Below are positions 47,176-55,299 of a stretch of DNA of 64,000 nt, one piece after another. The DNA is taken from NCBI RefSeq assembly GCF_026107375.2, contig NZ_JAPCIA010000001.1, positions 1 to 64,000 of the forward strand, in the 5' to 3' direction. The notes below the pieces were generated by a model, which saw only the letters and a program-made list of their open reading frames with translations, had not been told where the DNA came from and did not search any database. The translations under genes and the position numbers were made by a program. Source of the stretch: Sphingomonas sp. BT-65. GTDB taxonomy: Bacteria > Pseudomonadota > Alphaproteobacteria > Sphingomonadales > Sphingomonadaceae. Each line of letters starts with the position of its first letter. The stretch's first letter is position 1.

Positions 47176-47188
47176 CGATTCGCCCCCC

Positions 47189-47214
47189 AATCCTCCCCCG
47201 CCAGGGGGTGGATT
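47189..47214. repeat. Solo hairpin related to palindromic family A, likely bidirectional terminator
   Basis: AATCCTCCCCC (47189-47199) pairs with GGGGGTGGATT (47204-47214) around GCCA with one T-T mismatch. The arms resemble the ends of the family A elements at 15.2 and 31.4 kb. It lies between convergent genes. Confidence 0.6.
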
Positions 47215-47231
47215 GATATGTGCGGAGGGTT

Positions 47232-47813
47232 CTAGCCCTCGCCGCGCAGGGCCAGGCCGCGCTCGATATCGCGCGCGACAACCGAGGCGGTGAGGCGCTC
47301 GACGAGCCGCTGCGCGCTGCGCCAGGCGGAGGCTTCGCCGGCGCGATGGCGGTTGCCGGCGATTAGGCGGCTGCCCCAGCTTTGCGCGAAGGGGGCGAAA
47401 TCGGCCGGGTCGCTGCCCGGCAGGCGATCGGCGACGACCATCGAGGGAAAGGGCAACGCGGTGCGCGGCGAGGCGAACAGGTCGCGCTTGCCGGCGGCCG
47501 CTTCGGCGGTCTCGGGATCGAACAGCAGCGCCCCCGCGACGCGGTCGACATAATGCGAAGGCGACAGCCGCGCCCACCATGAGGCGGCGAAACAGCCCAG
47601 CCCCTCGGCGACCAGCAGCACCGCGCGGTCGGCGCGCAGCACCGCGTTGTCGAGCTGGGCGGCGAGGATCGAGCGGTTGCCGTTCGGATCGAGCGCGAGA
47701 TGGGTATCGCCAAAGGCCGGCCAGCCGAAGCGTTCGCTCCAGGCAGGCGTCTGCGATTCGCTGATCGTTATCACCGAGAAGCGATGGGAAGCGGGTGCGA
47801 GCGCGAGCGTCAT
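47232..47813 (-). CDS. RBBP9/YdeN-like alpha/beta-hydrolase lacking its nucleophile
   Basis: A 193-aa protein of the small serine-hydrolase type: SQTPAWSERFGWPAF then VLLVAEGLGCFAASWWARL and GALLFDPET. The nucleophile elbow normally reads HSLG; here it is EGLG, so both the His and the catalytic Ser are missing, and the C-terminal His region (NRHRAGEASAWRSAQRL) is only partly conserved. It is therefore probably non-catalytic or a decayed gene without a frameshift. GGAG precedes ATG 47813. Confidence 0.75.
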   Translation of the reverse strand: MTLALAPASHRFSVITISESQTPAWSERFGWPAFGDTHLALDPNGNRSILAAQLDNAVLRADRAVLLVAEGLGCFAASWWARLSPSHYVDRVAGALLFDPETAEAAAGKRDLFASPRTALPFPSMVVADRLPGSDPADFAPFAQSWGSRLIAGNRHRAGEASAWRSAQRLVERLTASVVARDIERGLALRGEG

Positions 47814-47906
47814 GGCAATCTCCGTTGCGCGCAAAATGCCAAATCCATGGCCGTTCGCGCAAGGTGCGAACGCGTGATCATCCTTTGGAGGTACGAAAGC
47901 AATGCT

Positions 47907-49181
47907 TCAGTGATGTGAAGCGGAGGTGCATGCGGCGGCGCGTTCAAGGAGGAAGGTGCGTTCCCGCGCGTTGCGCGTGAGCGCTGCGGCTGCTTCGAAC
48001 TCGGTCTTCGCCTCCGCGAGGCGTCCGGCGCGGAACAGGAAGTCCGCGCGTGCTGCGGGGAGCGGGGCGTAGTTGCGCAGCGCCGCGGCTTCGGCGAGCT
48101 CGTCGACCAGGGCGAGACCCGCCTCGGGGCCGAACGCCATGCTGTGCGCCACGGCGCGGTTGAGGTCGACCACGGGCGAGGGCATTACCGCGCGCAGCCG
48201 GTCGTATAGCGCGGCGATGCGCGGCCAGTCGGTGTCCTCCGCCCGGCGCGCGCGGGCGTGGCAGGCGGCGAGCGCGGCCTGGAGTGCATAGGGGCCGCCG
48301 GCGCCGCCCAGCGCCTCGGCGCGGGCGAGGGCGTCGAGACCGCGGCGGATGAGCAGCTGGTCCCAGTGTGCGCGGTTCTGATCGGTGATCGGGACGAAGG
48401 CGCCGTCCGGGCCGGTGCGGGCGCGCAGGCGCGAGGCCTGGATCTCCATGAGCGCGAGCAGGCCATGGACTTCGGGTTCGCCGGGCATCAACCCCGCGAG
48501 GATGCGGCCGAGGCGCTGCGCCTCGGCGCACAGCGCGGGGCGGATCAGGTCCTCGCCCGCGGTGGCGGCATAGCCTTCGTTGAAGATCAGGTAGACCACC
48601 TCGAGCACCGAGGCGAGGCGCGCGTCGCGCTCGGCGCCGCGCGGCACCTCGAAGGCGAGCGCGGCGCTGCCGATGGTCTTCTTGGCGCGGACGATGCGTT
48701 GCGCGATCGTCGGCTCGGCGGAGAGGAAGGCCCGGGCGATCTCGTCGGTGGTAAGCCCGCCGATCAGGCGCAGCGTCAGCGCCGCGCGCGCCTCGGCCGA
48801 GATCACCGGGTGGCAGGCGGTGAAGATCAGCCCGAGCAGCTCGTCGCCGATATCGTCGTCCATGGCGGCCTCCAGGGCCTCGACGCTCGAATCCGCTTCG
48901 TCGAGGTCGCGGGCGATCTCCGCATGCTTGCGCTCCTGCATCTTCGCGCGGCGCAGGCCGTCGATCGCGCGGCGCTTCGCCGCGGCGGTGAGCCATGCGC
49001 CGGGATTCTGCGGGACGCCGGTCTTCGGCCATTCGGCGAGCGCGATCAGCAGCGCGTCCTGCGCCAGCTCCTCGGCCCGGTCGACGTCGCGGGTCATGCG
49101 GGCGAGGCTCGCGATGAGCCGCGCCCGCTCGATCCGGAAGACCGCCTCGATCGCCCGCTGGGTTGTTGCGTCCGCCGCCAT
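47907..49181 (-). CDS. ECF42-type RNA polymerase sigma factor
   Basis: A 424-aa sigma factor: region 2 (RIERARLIASLARMTRDVDR, AEELAQDALLIALAEWPKTG), region 4 (RAALTLRLIGGLTTDEIARA, FLSAEPTIAQRIVRAKKTIG) and a large C-terminal domain of about 230 residues with TPR-like helices, the hallmark of ECF42. In this group control is thought to lie in the C-terminal extension rather than in an anti-sigma factor. The upstream YCII gene is its usual partner. ATG 49181 is preferred to TTG 49187. Confidence 0.92.
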   Translation of the reverse strand: MAADATTQRAIEAVFRIERARLIASLARMTRDVDRAEELAQDALLIALAEWPKTGVPQNPGAWLTAAAKRRAIDGLRRAKMQERKHAEIARDLDEADSSVEALEAAMDDDIGDELLGLIFTACHPVISAEARAALTLRLIGGLTTDEIARAFLSAEPTIAQRIVRAKKTIGSAALAFEVPRGAERDARLASVLEVVYLIFNEGYAATAGEDLIRPALCAEAQRLGRILAGLMPGEPEVHGLLALMEIQASRLRARTGPDGAFVPITDQNRAHWDQLLIRRGLDALARAEALGGAGGPYALQAALAACHARARRAEDTDWPRIAALYDRLRAVMPSPVVDLNRAVAHSMAFGPEAGLALVDELAEAAALRNYAPLPAARADFLFRAGRLAEAKTEFEAAAALTRNARERTFLLERAAACTSASHH

Positions 49182-49222
49182 GCCCAAGGGTTAGGGGAGC
49201 ATGGCGGCGGAGAGCAAGCGGG

Positions 49223-49654
49223 TCAGCGCTTCTCGAGCTTTTCGCGCACGCCGTCGTGGATCGCCTCGGCCTCCGCCGGGATGAGATCAGCGAAGTCCTC
49301 CATCTCGAACAGCGGGCGGATCTCGATCTCGCTCGGGCCGAACATCGGGTTGGGGCAGCGCTTCACCCAGGCGACCGCCTCGTCCATGTCCTTGACTTCC
49401 CACAGCCAATAGCCGGCGACCAGCTCGCGCGTCTCGGCGAAGGGGCCATCGATCACGGTGCGGCTGGGACCGTCGAACGCGACGCGCTTGCCGTAGGACG
49501 AGGGCTTGAGCCCGTCGCCCGCGACCATCACGCCGGCATTGACCAGCTCCTCGTTGAACTTGCCCATGTCCACGAACATCTGGCTGAGCTCGGGCGAGGG
49601 CTTCATGCCTTCTTCGCTGTCCTCGGTCGCCTTCACGAACACCATCACACGCAT
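49223..49654 (-). CDS. YCII-related (DGPF) protein, partner of ECF42
   Basis: A 143-aa protein with a YCII/DGPF domain: MRVMVFVKATEDSEEGMKPS, TVIDGPFAETRELVAGYWLW, VKDMDEAVAWVKRCPNP. The DGPF signature is complete. Genes of this type are regularly found next to ECF42 sigma factors and are likely targets or modulators; no enzymatic activity is established. AAGGAG precedes the ATG at 49654. The sigma gene starts 41 bp after its stop, so they form an operon. Confidence 0.9.
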   Translation of the reverse strand: MRVMVFVKATEDSEEGMKPSPELSQMFVDMGKFNEELVNAGVMVAGDGLKPSSYGKRVAFDGPSRTVIDGPFAETRELVAGYWLWEVKDMDEAVAWVKRCPNPMFGPSEIEIRPLFEMEDFADLIPAEAEAIHDGVREKLEKR

Positions 49655-49795
49655 TGGAATTCTCCTTGGTTGGCGAGGTCCGATCGGCCTCGTATCCTGA
49701 CGACGAGCGAGCTTGCGCGGAATCGACACGGTGCACGAATTTTTTTCGACGGGCGTGTTTTCGTCGCCTGTGTCAGGCGAGTTCGGGCGCGCGCG

Positions 49796-50014
49796 TCACC
49801 ATTTATAGCCGGTGTGCGTGGCGGGATTCTGCACTTTTGTCCGGTATTTGCCGCATGGTTTGGCCTTGGTCGGCTTGCAGGCCTTCTGGGGTATGGCCTT
49901 GGCTCGCGGGCATCTGATGGTCTTGCCTGCCGCGTCCTTGCAGGGCGCTGAGAGAGCAAGGCTGCCGGTGCCCGTCATGACGGCAATTGCTGCAACGAGG
50001 ATGAAGCTCTTCAT
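49796..50014 (-). CDS. Small secreted cysteine-containing protein
   Basis: A 72-aa protein with a signal peptide (MKSFILVAAIAVMTGTGSLA, cleavage near LSA) and a basic mature part with four cysteines (APCKDAAGKTIRCPRAKAIP and ACKPTKAKPCGKY), suggesting disulfides in the periplasm. I do not recognise a family. The downstream region to 49654 is AT-richer than average. An in-frame extension to 50041 is less likely than ATG 50014, which gives a normal signal peptide. Confidence 0.65.
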   Translation of the reverse strand: MKSFILVAAIAVMTGTGSLALSAPCKDAAGKTIRCPRAKAIPQKACKPTKAKPCGKYRTKVQNPATHTGYKW

Positions 50015-50177
50015 CGATGCCACTCCCGATCCGGGTGGCACGCAATGTGCCCGCGCGATGGCGCTGGCGCAATGGCTGGCTGGGCTGCGAAGTCATCGCC
50101 GGCCCTCGCGCAAGCCGGACGCGCATATCGATGACGCCGAACGATCATCGTGGTAAGAGAACAAACTTCTCTTCCGG

Positions 50178-51182
50178 ATGCAGCGAATGGGCAACCAGCA
50201 CAGCCGGCGCCTGGTTCTCGGACTCGGGATTTCCGTCGCTGCGTTTCCGCTGTTGGCTTCCTGCGCGCATCGCGTGACGACGAAGCGCGTTCCACGCATC
50301 GGTTTCATCATGGGCACTGGCCTCCCGGCAATGACCGAGGCCTTCCATGGCGAGTTGCGCAGGCTCGGATACATTGAGGGGAAGAACATCATCGTCGAGA
50401 CGCGCCTGATTCGGCCCAACTCCACGGACGGCGCGACATATGTGGCCGAGCTGGCGCATATGGACCTGGACCTGATCGTTGCACCATCGCTGCCGATCGC
50501 GCTGGGTGTGCGCGAGGAAAATCCTGCCATGCCGATGGTGGTGGCGACCGCTCCCGGAATGGTGAGCAACGGTCTAGCGCGGAGCCTCGAACATCCCGGA
50601 GGCAATGTGACCGGGATGGACGAGCTTCCACCGGGTTTGACGGCAAGGCGCCTGAAGCGGCTGAAGGAGGCGGCACCCGCGGTTTCACGCGTGGCCCTGC
50701 TCTCGACCACGCCCGGGCGGGGCGGGCATGAGATCCAGCTGGCCGACGCCGAGCGGGCGGCACCGGGGATCGGTGTGAGTGTGAAAGCCTATGTCGTCAG
50801 GTCGTTGCCCGAGCTTCAGACCGCGCTCGCGGCGATGATCGATGACGGGATGGACGGGCTGCTCAATTTTCAGGGCGCGCTGTCACTCGCCAACCGGCAG
50901 CTCATCACCGACTTTGCGGCCAGGCACCGCGTCCCGGCAATCTATCAGTCGAAGCTCTTTGTCGAGGCGGGCGGACTCATGTCCCTGGCGCCGGACCAGG
51001 ACGAGCAGTTCCGCATTGCGGCACGCTATGCCGATCGGATTCTGCGGGGCGCCAGGCCGGGGGATCTGCCGATCCGGCATCCGGCCCGTTATTTTCTCAC
51101 GATCAATGCAAAGGTCGCGAACGCGTTGGGCCTGAGCCTTTCACCGGGTTTGCTTGCCGACGCCGACAGCGTCGTTCGCTGA
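50178..51182 (+). CDS. ABC transporter substrate-binding lipoprotein (PF04392 type)
   Basis: A 334-aa protein of the TrpX-like/ABC_sub_bind family: VPRIGFIMGTGLPAMTEAFH, ELRRLGYIEGKNIIVETRLI, DLIVAPSLPIALGVREENPA, GGNVTGMDE. The N-terminus has twin arginines and a lipobox (HSRRLVLGLGISVAAFPLLA then SC), so it may be a Tat-exported lipoprotein. No permease or ATPase gene is adjacent, so the transporter partner is encoded elsewhere or it has another role. The start may be ATG 50178 or ATG 50187. Confidence 0.85.
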   Translation: MQRMGNQHSRRLVLGLGISVAAFPLLASCAHRVTTKRVPRIGFIMGTGLPAMTEAFHGELRRLGYIEGKNIIVETRLIRPNSTDGATYVAELAHMDLDLIVAPSLPIALGVREENPAMPMVVATAPGMVSNGLARSLEHPGGNVTGMDELPPGLTARRLKRLKEAAPAVSRVALLSTTPGRGGHEIQLADAERAAPGIGVSVKAYVVRSLPELQTALAAMIDDGMDGLLNFQGALSLANRQLITDFAARHRVPAIYQSKLFVEAGGLMSLAPDQDEQFRIAARYADRILRGARPGDLPIRHPARYFLTINAKVANALGLSLSPGLLADADSVVR

Positions 51183-51211
51183 ACGAAGCGACCAGGGACT
51201 CGTTGTGCACC

Positions 51212-51850
51212 TCACCCAGTGCGCAGCACCATATCCCAACGATAGCGAAGAATGCCCGATGCATCGGCACCCGTGGTGGCGGCGATCACCATCGCCGGGC
51301 GGATGTTCGCGCGAAGCAGGGCGTCGGTCGCATTGAGCGGCTCATCCGGAAAATACATCTGGACGACCAGCCGGTCCGTGCGCCCGGCGAGGTCGAAATG
51401 GATATGCGGCGCGCGCATCCCCCGGCGGCCACCGGGATAGCCGGCGGGCTTGACCGTGATGATCCGGTACCTGCCGTCCGCATCGGTGGAGAGCGACGCA
51501 TAGCCCTGGAAATTGGGGTCGAGTGGCGCAGGATTGTCATCGCTCGGATGCGCGTAGCGCCCGGCGGCATTGGCTTGCCAGATTTCGAGACGGGTGCCCG
51601 GCACCGGACGTCCTCTCAGATCCATGATCTGGCCCGATATCTCGATGACCTGGCCGATCGCCCGGCCCGTCCGGCCGGCAACCATCGTCAGGTCGGCATC
51701 GGTATCGGCCGGCTTGGCGAGCGGATAGAAAGGGCCGACGATCTCGTTCGGCGTCGGTTCGAGCCGCGCCTGCAGGGGCCGGGCAAGGGCGGGCGCAGCG
51801 GCCGCGGCTCCCGCGAGCTGCCCGAGGATCTGGCGTCGGGATTGCAGCAT
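51212..51850 (-). CDS. Secreted intradiol-ring-cleavage dioxygenase-like protein
   Basis: A 212-aa protein with a Tat signal (QSRRQILGQLAGAAAAAPAL) and an intradiol dioxygenase core. The expected Fe(III) ligands are present: Tyr99 (WQANAAGRYAHP), Tyr138 (KPAGYPGG), His149 and His151 (RAPHIHF). Homologues such as protocatechuate 3,4-dioxygenase open catechol rings; the exported forms act on unknown, perhaps polymer-derived or siderophore catechols. GGAGG lies 7 nt before ATG 51850. Convergent with the binding-protein gene. Confidence 0.87.
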   Translation of the reverse strand: MLQSRRQILGQLAGAAAAAPALARPLQARLEPTPNEIVGPFYPLAKPADTDADLTMVAGRTGRAIGQVIEISGQIMDLRGRPVPGTRLEIWQANAAGRYAHPSDDNPAPLDPNFQGYASLSTDADGRYRIITVKPAGYPGGRRGMRAPHIHFDLAGRTDRLVVQMYFPDEPLNATDALLRANIRPAMVIAATTGADASGILRYRWDMVLRTG

Positions 51851-51985
51851 GGCACATCCTCCGCTCGTCACGTTGCGCGACGTATAGCATGGGCCGGCAG
51901 TCGCCGAACATCCGCTACGCTTGATCGAGGGCAGAAGCTTGGTTGGAATCGCCACCCGGTATGGTCAGGGCGATTGCGGCGATGA

Positions 51986-52062
51986 TGGTCGGGGAGAGAG
52001 GATTCGAACCTCCGGCCCCTGCCTCCCGAAGACAGTGCTCTACCAGGCTGAGCTACTCCCCG
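51986..52062 (-). tRNA. tRNA-Pro (anticodon CGG)
   Basis: On the minus strand the acceptor CGGGGAG (52062-52056) pairs with CTCCCCG, the anticodon stem CTGTC/GGCAG holds the loop TTCGGGA (anticodon CGG), the T arm has GGTTCGAATCC, and CCA is encoded at 51988-51986. All arms are complete. Confidence 0.96.
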
Positions 52063-52173
52063 ACGGAGTGCCGGATCCTTGAAATGCCCCGGGTTGGGCG
52101 GACCGGCTTTCGCTTGGAGGCGCGCCTATAGCCAGCCGTTTCGTGGTGCGCAAGCGGGTGCGCGAAAGCTTTT

Positions 52174-53472
52174 TCAGCTGCCGCGTGCGCCGAGCATCGC
52201 CTCGATCGAGGTGAATTTCTCGCGCGGGGCGCCGTCGCGCGCGGCGGCGATCTCGGCGGCCTCGATCCTTTGCCAGTCGCGGAAGGTGACGACCTCCGCA
52301 CCGCGCGACGCGAGCAAGGCGTCGAGACCGGCGCGTCCCGCCTTGCGGCTGCCGGGCTCGGTGTCCGCGGCGATCTTCTCGACGATCGCGAAGCCGTCGG
52401 GGCGGTTGGTGCCGATCGTACCGGTCGGGCCGCGGCGCGCCCAGCCGACCGCGTAGAGGCCGGGCAGCACGCGCCCCTCGTCATTGGCGAAGCGGCCGGC
52501 GCGGTCGTCATAGGGCACGCCCTCGATCGGCGGGGTGCGATAGCCGATGCACGAGACGACGAGGCTGGCGGGCACGGCATAGGTCTCGCCCGTGCCGACC
52601 GCGGCGCCACGCGCATCGAGCGTGGTGCGCTCGACGATCACGCGCTCGACCTTGCCGGCGCCCTCGATTCGCACGGGCATGGCGAAGAAGTCGAAGATGA
52701 TGTGCACCGGCTTCTCGACATGCGCGGCGGCGAAGTTGCGCAGATGCGTGATCGACTTGCGGTGCCCGGGCTCGAGCATCGCATCGTCGATCTCGGGCGG
52801 GAAGTCGGCGGCATCGACCACCGGGGCGGCGCGCTCGAGCTCGCCGAGCTCGCCGAGCTCCTTGGGGGTCATGTTGATCTGGTGCGGGCCGCGGCGGCCG
52901 AGCAGGGTGATGGTGTCGATCGACGAATTCTCCAGCGCAGCGAGCGCATGGCCGACGATATCCGAGCCGGCGAACTCGGCCTGGGTCTTGGCGAGGATGC
53001 GCGCGACGTCGAGCGCGACATTGCCGTTGCCGATCACCACCGCGCCGGGGCCGCCGAGCGGCGGGGCGAGATCGGCATAGTCGGGATGGCCGTTATACCA
53101 GCCGACGAACGCCGCCGAGCCGGTGACCCCGGGCAGATCGGCGCCCGGAACCTCCAGCGGCCGATCGCGCGGCGCACCGGTGGCGAGGACGACGGCATCG
53201 TAGAGATCAAGCAGCTCGGGGATCGTCACCTGCTCGCCGATCGTGACGTTGCCGACGAAGCGGACATTATCGGTGAGCGCGGTCGCCTCGTAGCGGCGTG
53301 AGACGCCCTTGATCGACTGGTGATCGGGCGCGACGCCGGTGCGGATCAGGCCGAAGGGAACGGGGAGGCGATCGATGATGTCGACCCGGACCTGATCGCC
53401 GAACTGCTTCTGACATGCCTCCGCGGTGTAGTAGCCTGCCGGTCCCGAACCGATCACCGCGATATGCCGCAT
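52174..53472 (-). CDS. fprA: Ferredoxin-NADP+ reductase, adrenodoxin-reductase (FprA) type
   Basis: A 432-aa flavoprotein: FAD motif IAVIGSGPAGYYTAEA (residues 4-19), PVPFGLIRTGVAPDHQSIKG, NADP motif GAVVIGNGNVALDVARILAK near 150, and the C-terminal YAVGWARRGPTGTIGTNRPD signature. Such enzymes move electrons between NADPH and ferredoxin, supporting Fe-S assembly and oxygenases. The ATG is at 53472; longer frames upstream run through the palindromic repeat and are rejected. It is divergent from pnuC. Confidence 0.92.
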   Translation of the reverse strand: MRHIAVIGSGPAGYYTAEACQKQFGDQVRVDIIDRLPVPFGLIRTGVAPDHQSIKGVSRRYEATALTDNVRFVGNVTIGEQVTIPELLDLYDAVVLATGAPRDRPLEVPGADLPGVTGSAAFVGWYNGHPDYADLAPPLGGPGAVVIGNGNVALDVARILAKTQAEFAGSDIVGHALAALENSSIDTITLLGRRGPHQINMTPKELGELGELERAAPVVDAADFPPEIDDAMLEPGHRKSITHLRNFAAAHVEKPVHIIFDFFAMPVRIEGAGKVERVIVERTTLDARGAAVGTGETYAVPASLVVSCIGYRTPPIEGVPYDDRAGRFANDEGRVLPGLYAVGWARRGPTGTIGTNRPDGFAIVEKIAADTEPGSRKAGRAGLDALLASRGAEVVTFRDWQRIEAAEIAAARDGAPREKFTSIEAMLGARGS

Positions 53473-53580
53473 GCCCGACCCTCGTTCCTGTTGCGCAGCG
53501 AATGCTGCGTAGAGGCGGCACCGCCCTCCGCCATCATTCCAACGATCCTTCGGATCGCCGGAACCTTGGATGGCTCCGCC

Positions 53581-53638
53581 CGCTCCCCCACCCGGCCACC
53601 CATATGATGTTGGCGCTGGGTGGCCAGGTGGGGGAGCG
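53581..53638. repeat. Palindromic repeat, family B, copy 2
   Basis: CGCTCCCCCACCCGGCCACC-CA (53581-53602) and its complement (53617-53638) form a 22-bp stem with one mismatch around a 14-nt loop that starts TATGATG. It matches the copy at the left edge in both arms and most of the loop, and in the following GGCCGG-TGCCGC. It lies in the gap between divergent fprA and pnuC. Confidence 0.9.
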
Positions 53639-53729
53639 GGCCGGTGCCGCACCCAGGACGCGAGCCTAGCGGCGAATGTGCGAAGGGCAAGCACTCGACG
53701 GGCGCGATTTCCTGCGGCAAGCCATTGCG

Positions 53730-54299
53730 ATGAACCCCCTGGAGATCGCCGCATCGGCGCTGCTGCTGCTCAACATCGCGCTGGTCGCGCGGCGGAGCAT
53801 CTGGAACTACCCCTTCGCGATCGCCGCGGTCTCGCTCTACGCGGTGCTGTTCTATGAGACCAAGCTCTACAGCGACATGCTGCTCCAGGGCTTCTACGTC
53901 GCGCTCAACCTTTATGGCTGGTTCAACTGGTCGCGGTCCAGGGCCGAGGCGGGCGAGGTGGTGGTGCGGACGCTGGGCTGGCAGGCGCGCGGGGCGTGGC
54001 TCGCGGGATGCGCCGCGCTGACCGGCGGGTGGGGGTGGCTGATGCACCGGCTGACCGATGCGGCGATGCCGTGGTGGGACGCGGGCGTGGCGATGACCAG
54101 CGTGGCGGCACAGATCCTGCTCTCGCGGCGTTATCTGGAGAATTGGGTGCTGTGGATCGCGGTCGATATCGTCGCCGTGCCGTTGTTCGCGATGCGCGGA
54201 TTGTGGCTGACCGCCGGCGTCTATGCGATCCTGCTCGGGCTTTCGGTGTGGGGGCTAATTGACTGGCGCCGGGCATATCGTCGAAGGGCAGCGGCATGA
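53730..54299 (+). CDS. pnuC: PnuC-type nicotinamide riboside transporter
   Basis: A 189-aa polytopic membrane protein with about seven hydrophobic helices and the PnuC signatures NLYGWFNWSRS (near residue 72) and ENWVLWIAVDIVAVPLFAMR (near 138), which bind the riboside ring. PnuC facilitates nicotinamide riboside uptake, driven by phosphorylation inside. The next gene supplies that kinase and overlaps by 4 bp (ATGA). The in-frame upstream start at 53676 is not needed for the family length. Confidence 0.92.
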   Translation: MNPLEIAASALLLLNIALVARRSIWNYPFAIAAVSLYAVLFYETKLYSDMLLQGFYVALNLYGWFNWSRSRAEAGEVVVRTLGWQARGAWLAGCAALTGGWGWLMHRLTDAAMPWWDAGVAMTSVAAQILLSRRYLENWVLWIAVDIVAVPLFAMRGLWLTAGVYAILLGLSVWGLIDWRRAYRRRAAA

Positions 54300-54811
54300 C
54301 GCTGCGCACCATCTGCCTCCACGGCCCCGAAAGCACCGGCAAGTCCACCCTCGCGCCGCGGCTCGCCGCGCATCTCGGCGGGGAGGTGGCCGAGGAATAT
54401 GGCCGCGAATATGCCGAGACCCGGGGGATCGACTTCACCATGCAGGACCTGGTCGAGATCGCGCGGACGCATGACGCCGGGGTACAGACGATGCTCGCGG
54501 CGGGTCTGACGCCGCTGATCCTCGACACCGATCCGCTGATGACCGCGGTGTGGGCCGACATGCTGTTCGGCAGGCGCGACCCGTGGTTCGACGCATGGGA
54601 GAGAACGGCGGACCTCTATCTGCTGTTCGACATCGACTTGCCCTGGGTCGCCGACGGGACGCGGATGTTCGGCACGCCCGAGCTGCGCCAGCGCTTCTTC
54701 GACCTGTCGAAGGCGGAGCTGGAGCGGCGCGGCGTGCGCTGGGCGCTGGTCAGCGGCGAGGGCGAGGCGCGGTGGCAGAGCGTGCTGCGCGCGGTGGAGG
54801 GGGCTTCCTAG
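54296..54811 (+). CDS. nadR: NadR-type ribosylnicotinamide kinase (AAA family ATPase)
   Basis: A 171-aa P-loop kinase: Walker A GPESTGKST at residues 10-18, EVAEEYGREYAETRGIDFTM with the conserved EYxR, and LILDTDPLMTAVWADMLFGR. This is the kinase domain of NadR alone, without the HTH and adenylyltransferase parts. It phosphorylates nicotinamide riboside to NMN and traps the substrate imported by PnuC. The stop overlaps the convergent phosphatase gene by 4 bp. Confidence 0.9.
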   Translation: MTLRTICLHGPESTGKSTLAPRLAAHLGGEVAEEYGREYAETRGIDFTMQDLVEIARTHDAGVQTMLAAGLTPLILDTDPLMTAVWADMLFGRRDPWFDAWERTADLYLLFDIDLPWVADGTRMFGTPELRQRFFDLSKAELERRGVRWALVSGEGEARWQSVLRAVEGAS

Positions 54812-55278
54812 AGCGCCAGGGCCCAGGCCCGCTGCGCATCGGTATCCGGAACGGACAACCCCCGCGCGCTGCCGATTGCAGCCAGCGCAGCGGCCGGGTC
54901 GATGCCATTGTTCACCAGCACGGCGACGGCGATGATCGACGATCGTCCGATGCCGGCGCGACAGTGGATCGCGACCGGCCTTCCCGTTGCGGCGATTTCC
55001 GCGGCGAAGCGCTTTGCGGCGGCTGCGTCCTCCGGCACCGTCCGATCCGCGATCGGAAAGGAAACGAAGCGGATTCCATTCTGCTCACAAATTGCAGCTT
55101 CTTCCTCCAACCCCAGTTCAGCCACCTCCTCTGGCTCGAGAAGGCTGACCGCGATCTCGACACCTGAGCGTTTCCAGTGCTCGATTTCGTCCTCCAGCCA
55201 GTCACCGGAGCGTGGGCGAGCCATGATCGCCAGTCGCTGGCTGGATTCGGTATCGATCCAGTAGAGGTCGGAGGGCAT
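54808..55278 (-). CDS. Dual-specificity / tyrosine-type protein phosphatase
   Basis: A 156-aa cysteine phosphatase. The P-loop HCRAGIGRSS contains the nucleophile Cys106 and Arg112 (HCX5R), and the general-acid loop FPIADRTVPE lies near residue 75. Length and order fit small bacterial dual-specificity phosphatases; whether the substrate is a protein, a lipid or a nucleotide is unknown. It is convergent with the NadR-type kinase and 21 bp upstream of the beta-propeller gene on the same strand. Confidence 0.88.
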   Translation of the reverse strand: MPSDLYWIDTESSQRLAIMARPRSGDWLEDEIEHWKRSGVEIAVSLLEPEEVAELGLEEEAAICEQNGIRFVSFPIADRTVPEDAAAAKRFAAEIAATGRPVAIHCRAGIGRSSIIAVAVLVNNGIDPAAALAAIGSARGLSVPDTDAQRAWALAL

Positions 55279-55299
55279 GTTCGTTCCTGAAAGAAGGGG

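Noticed and set aside
53473..53729. NAD-type riboswitch upstream of pnuC
   Set aside because: The only clear structure in this gap is the family B palindrome, which also occurs upstream of an unrelated gene; no riboswitch core could be recognised by eye.
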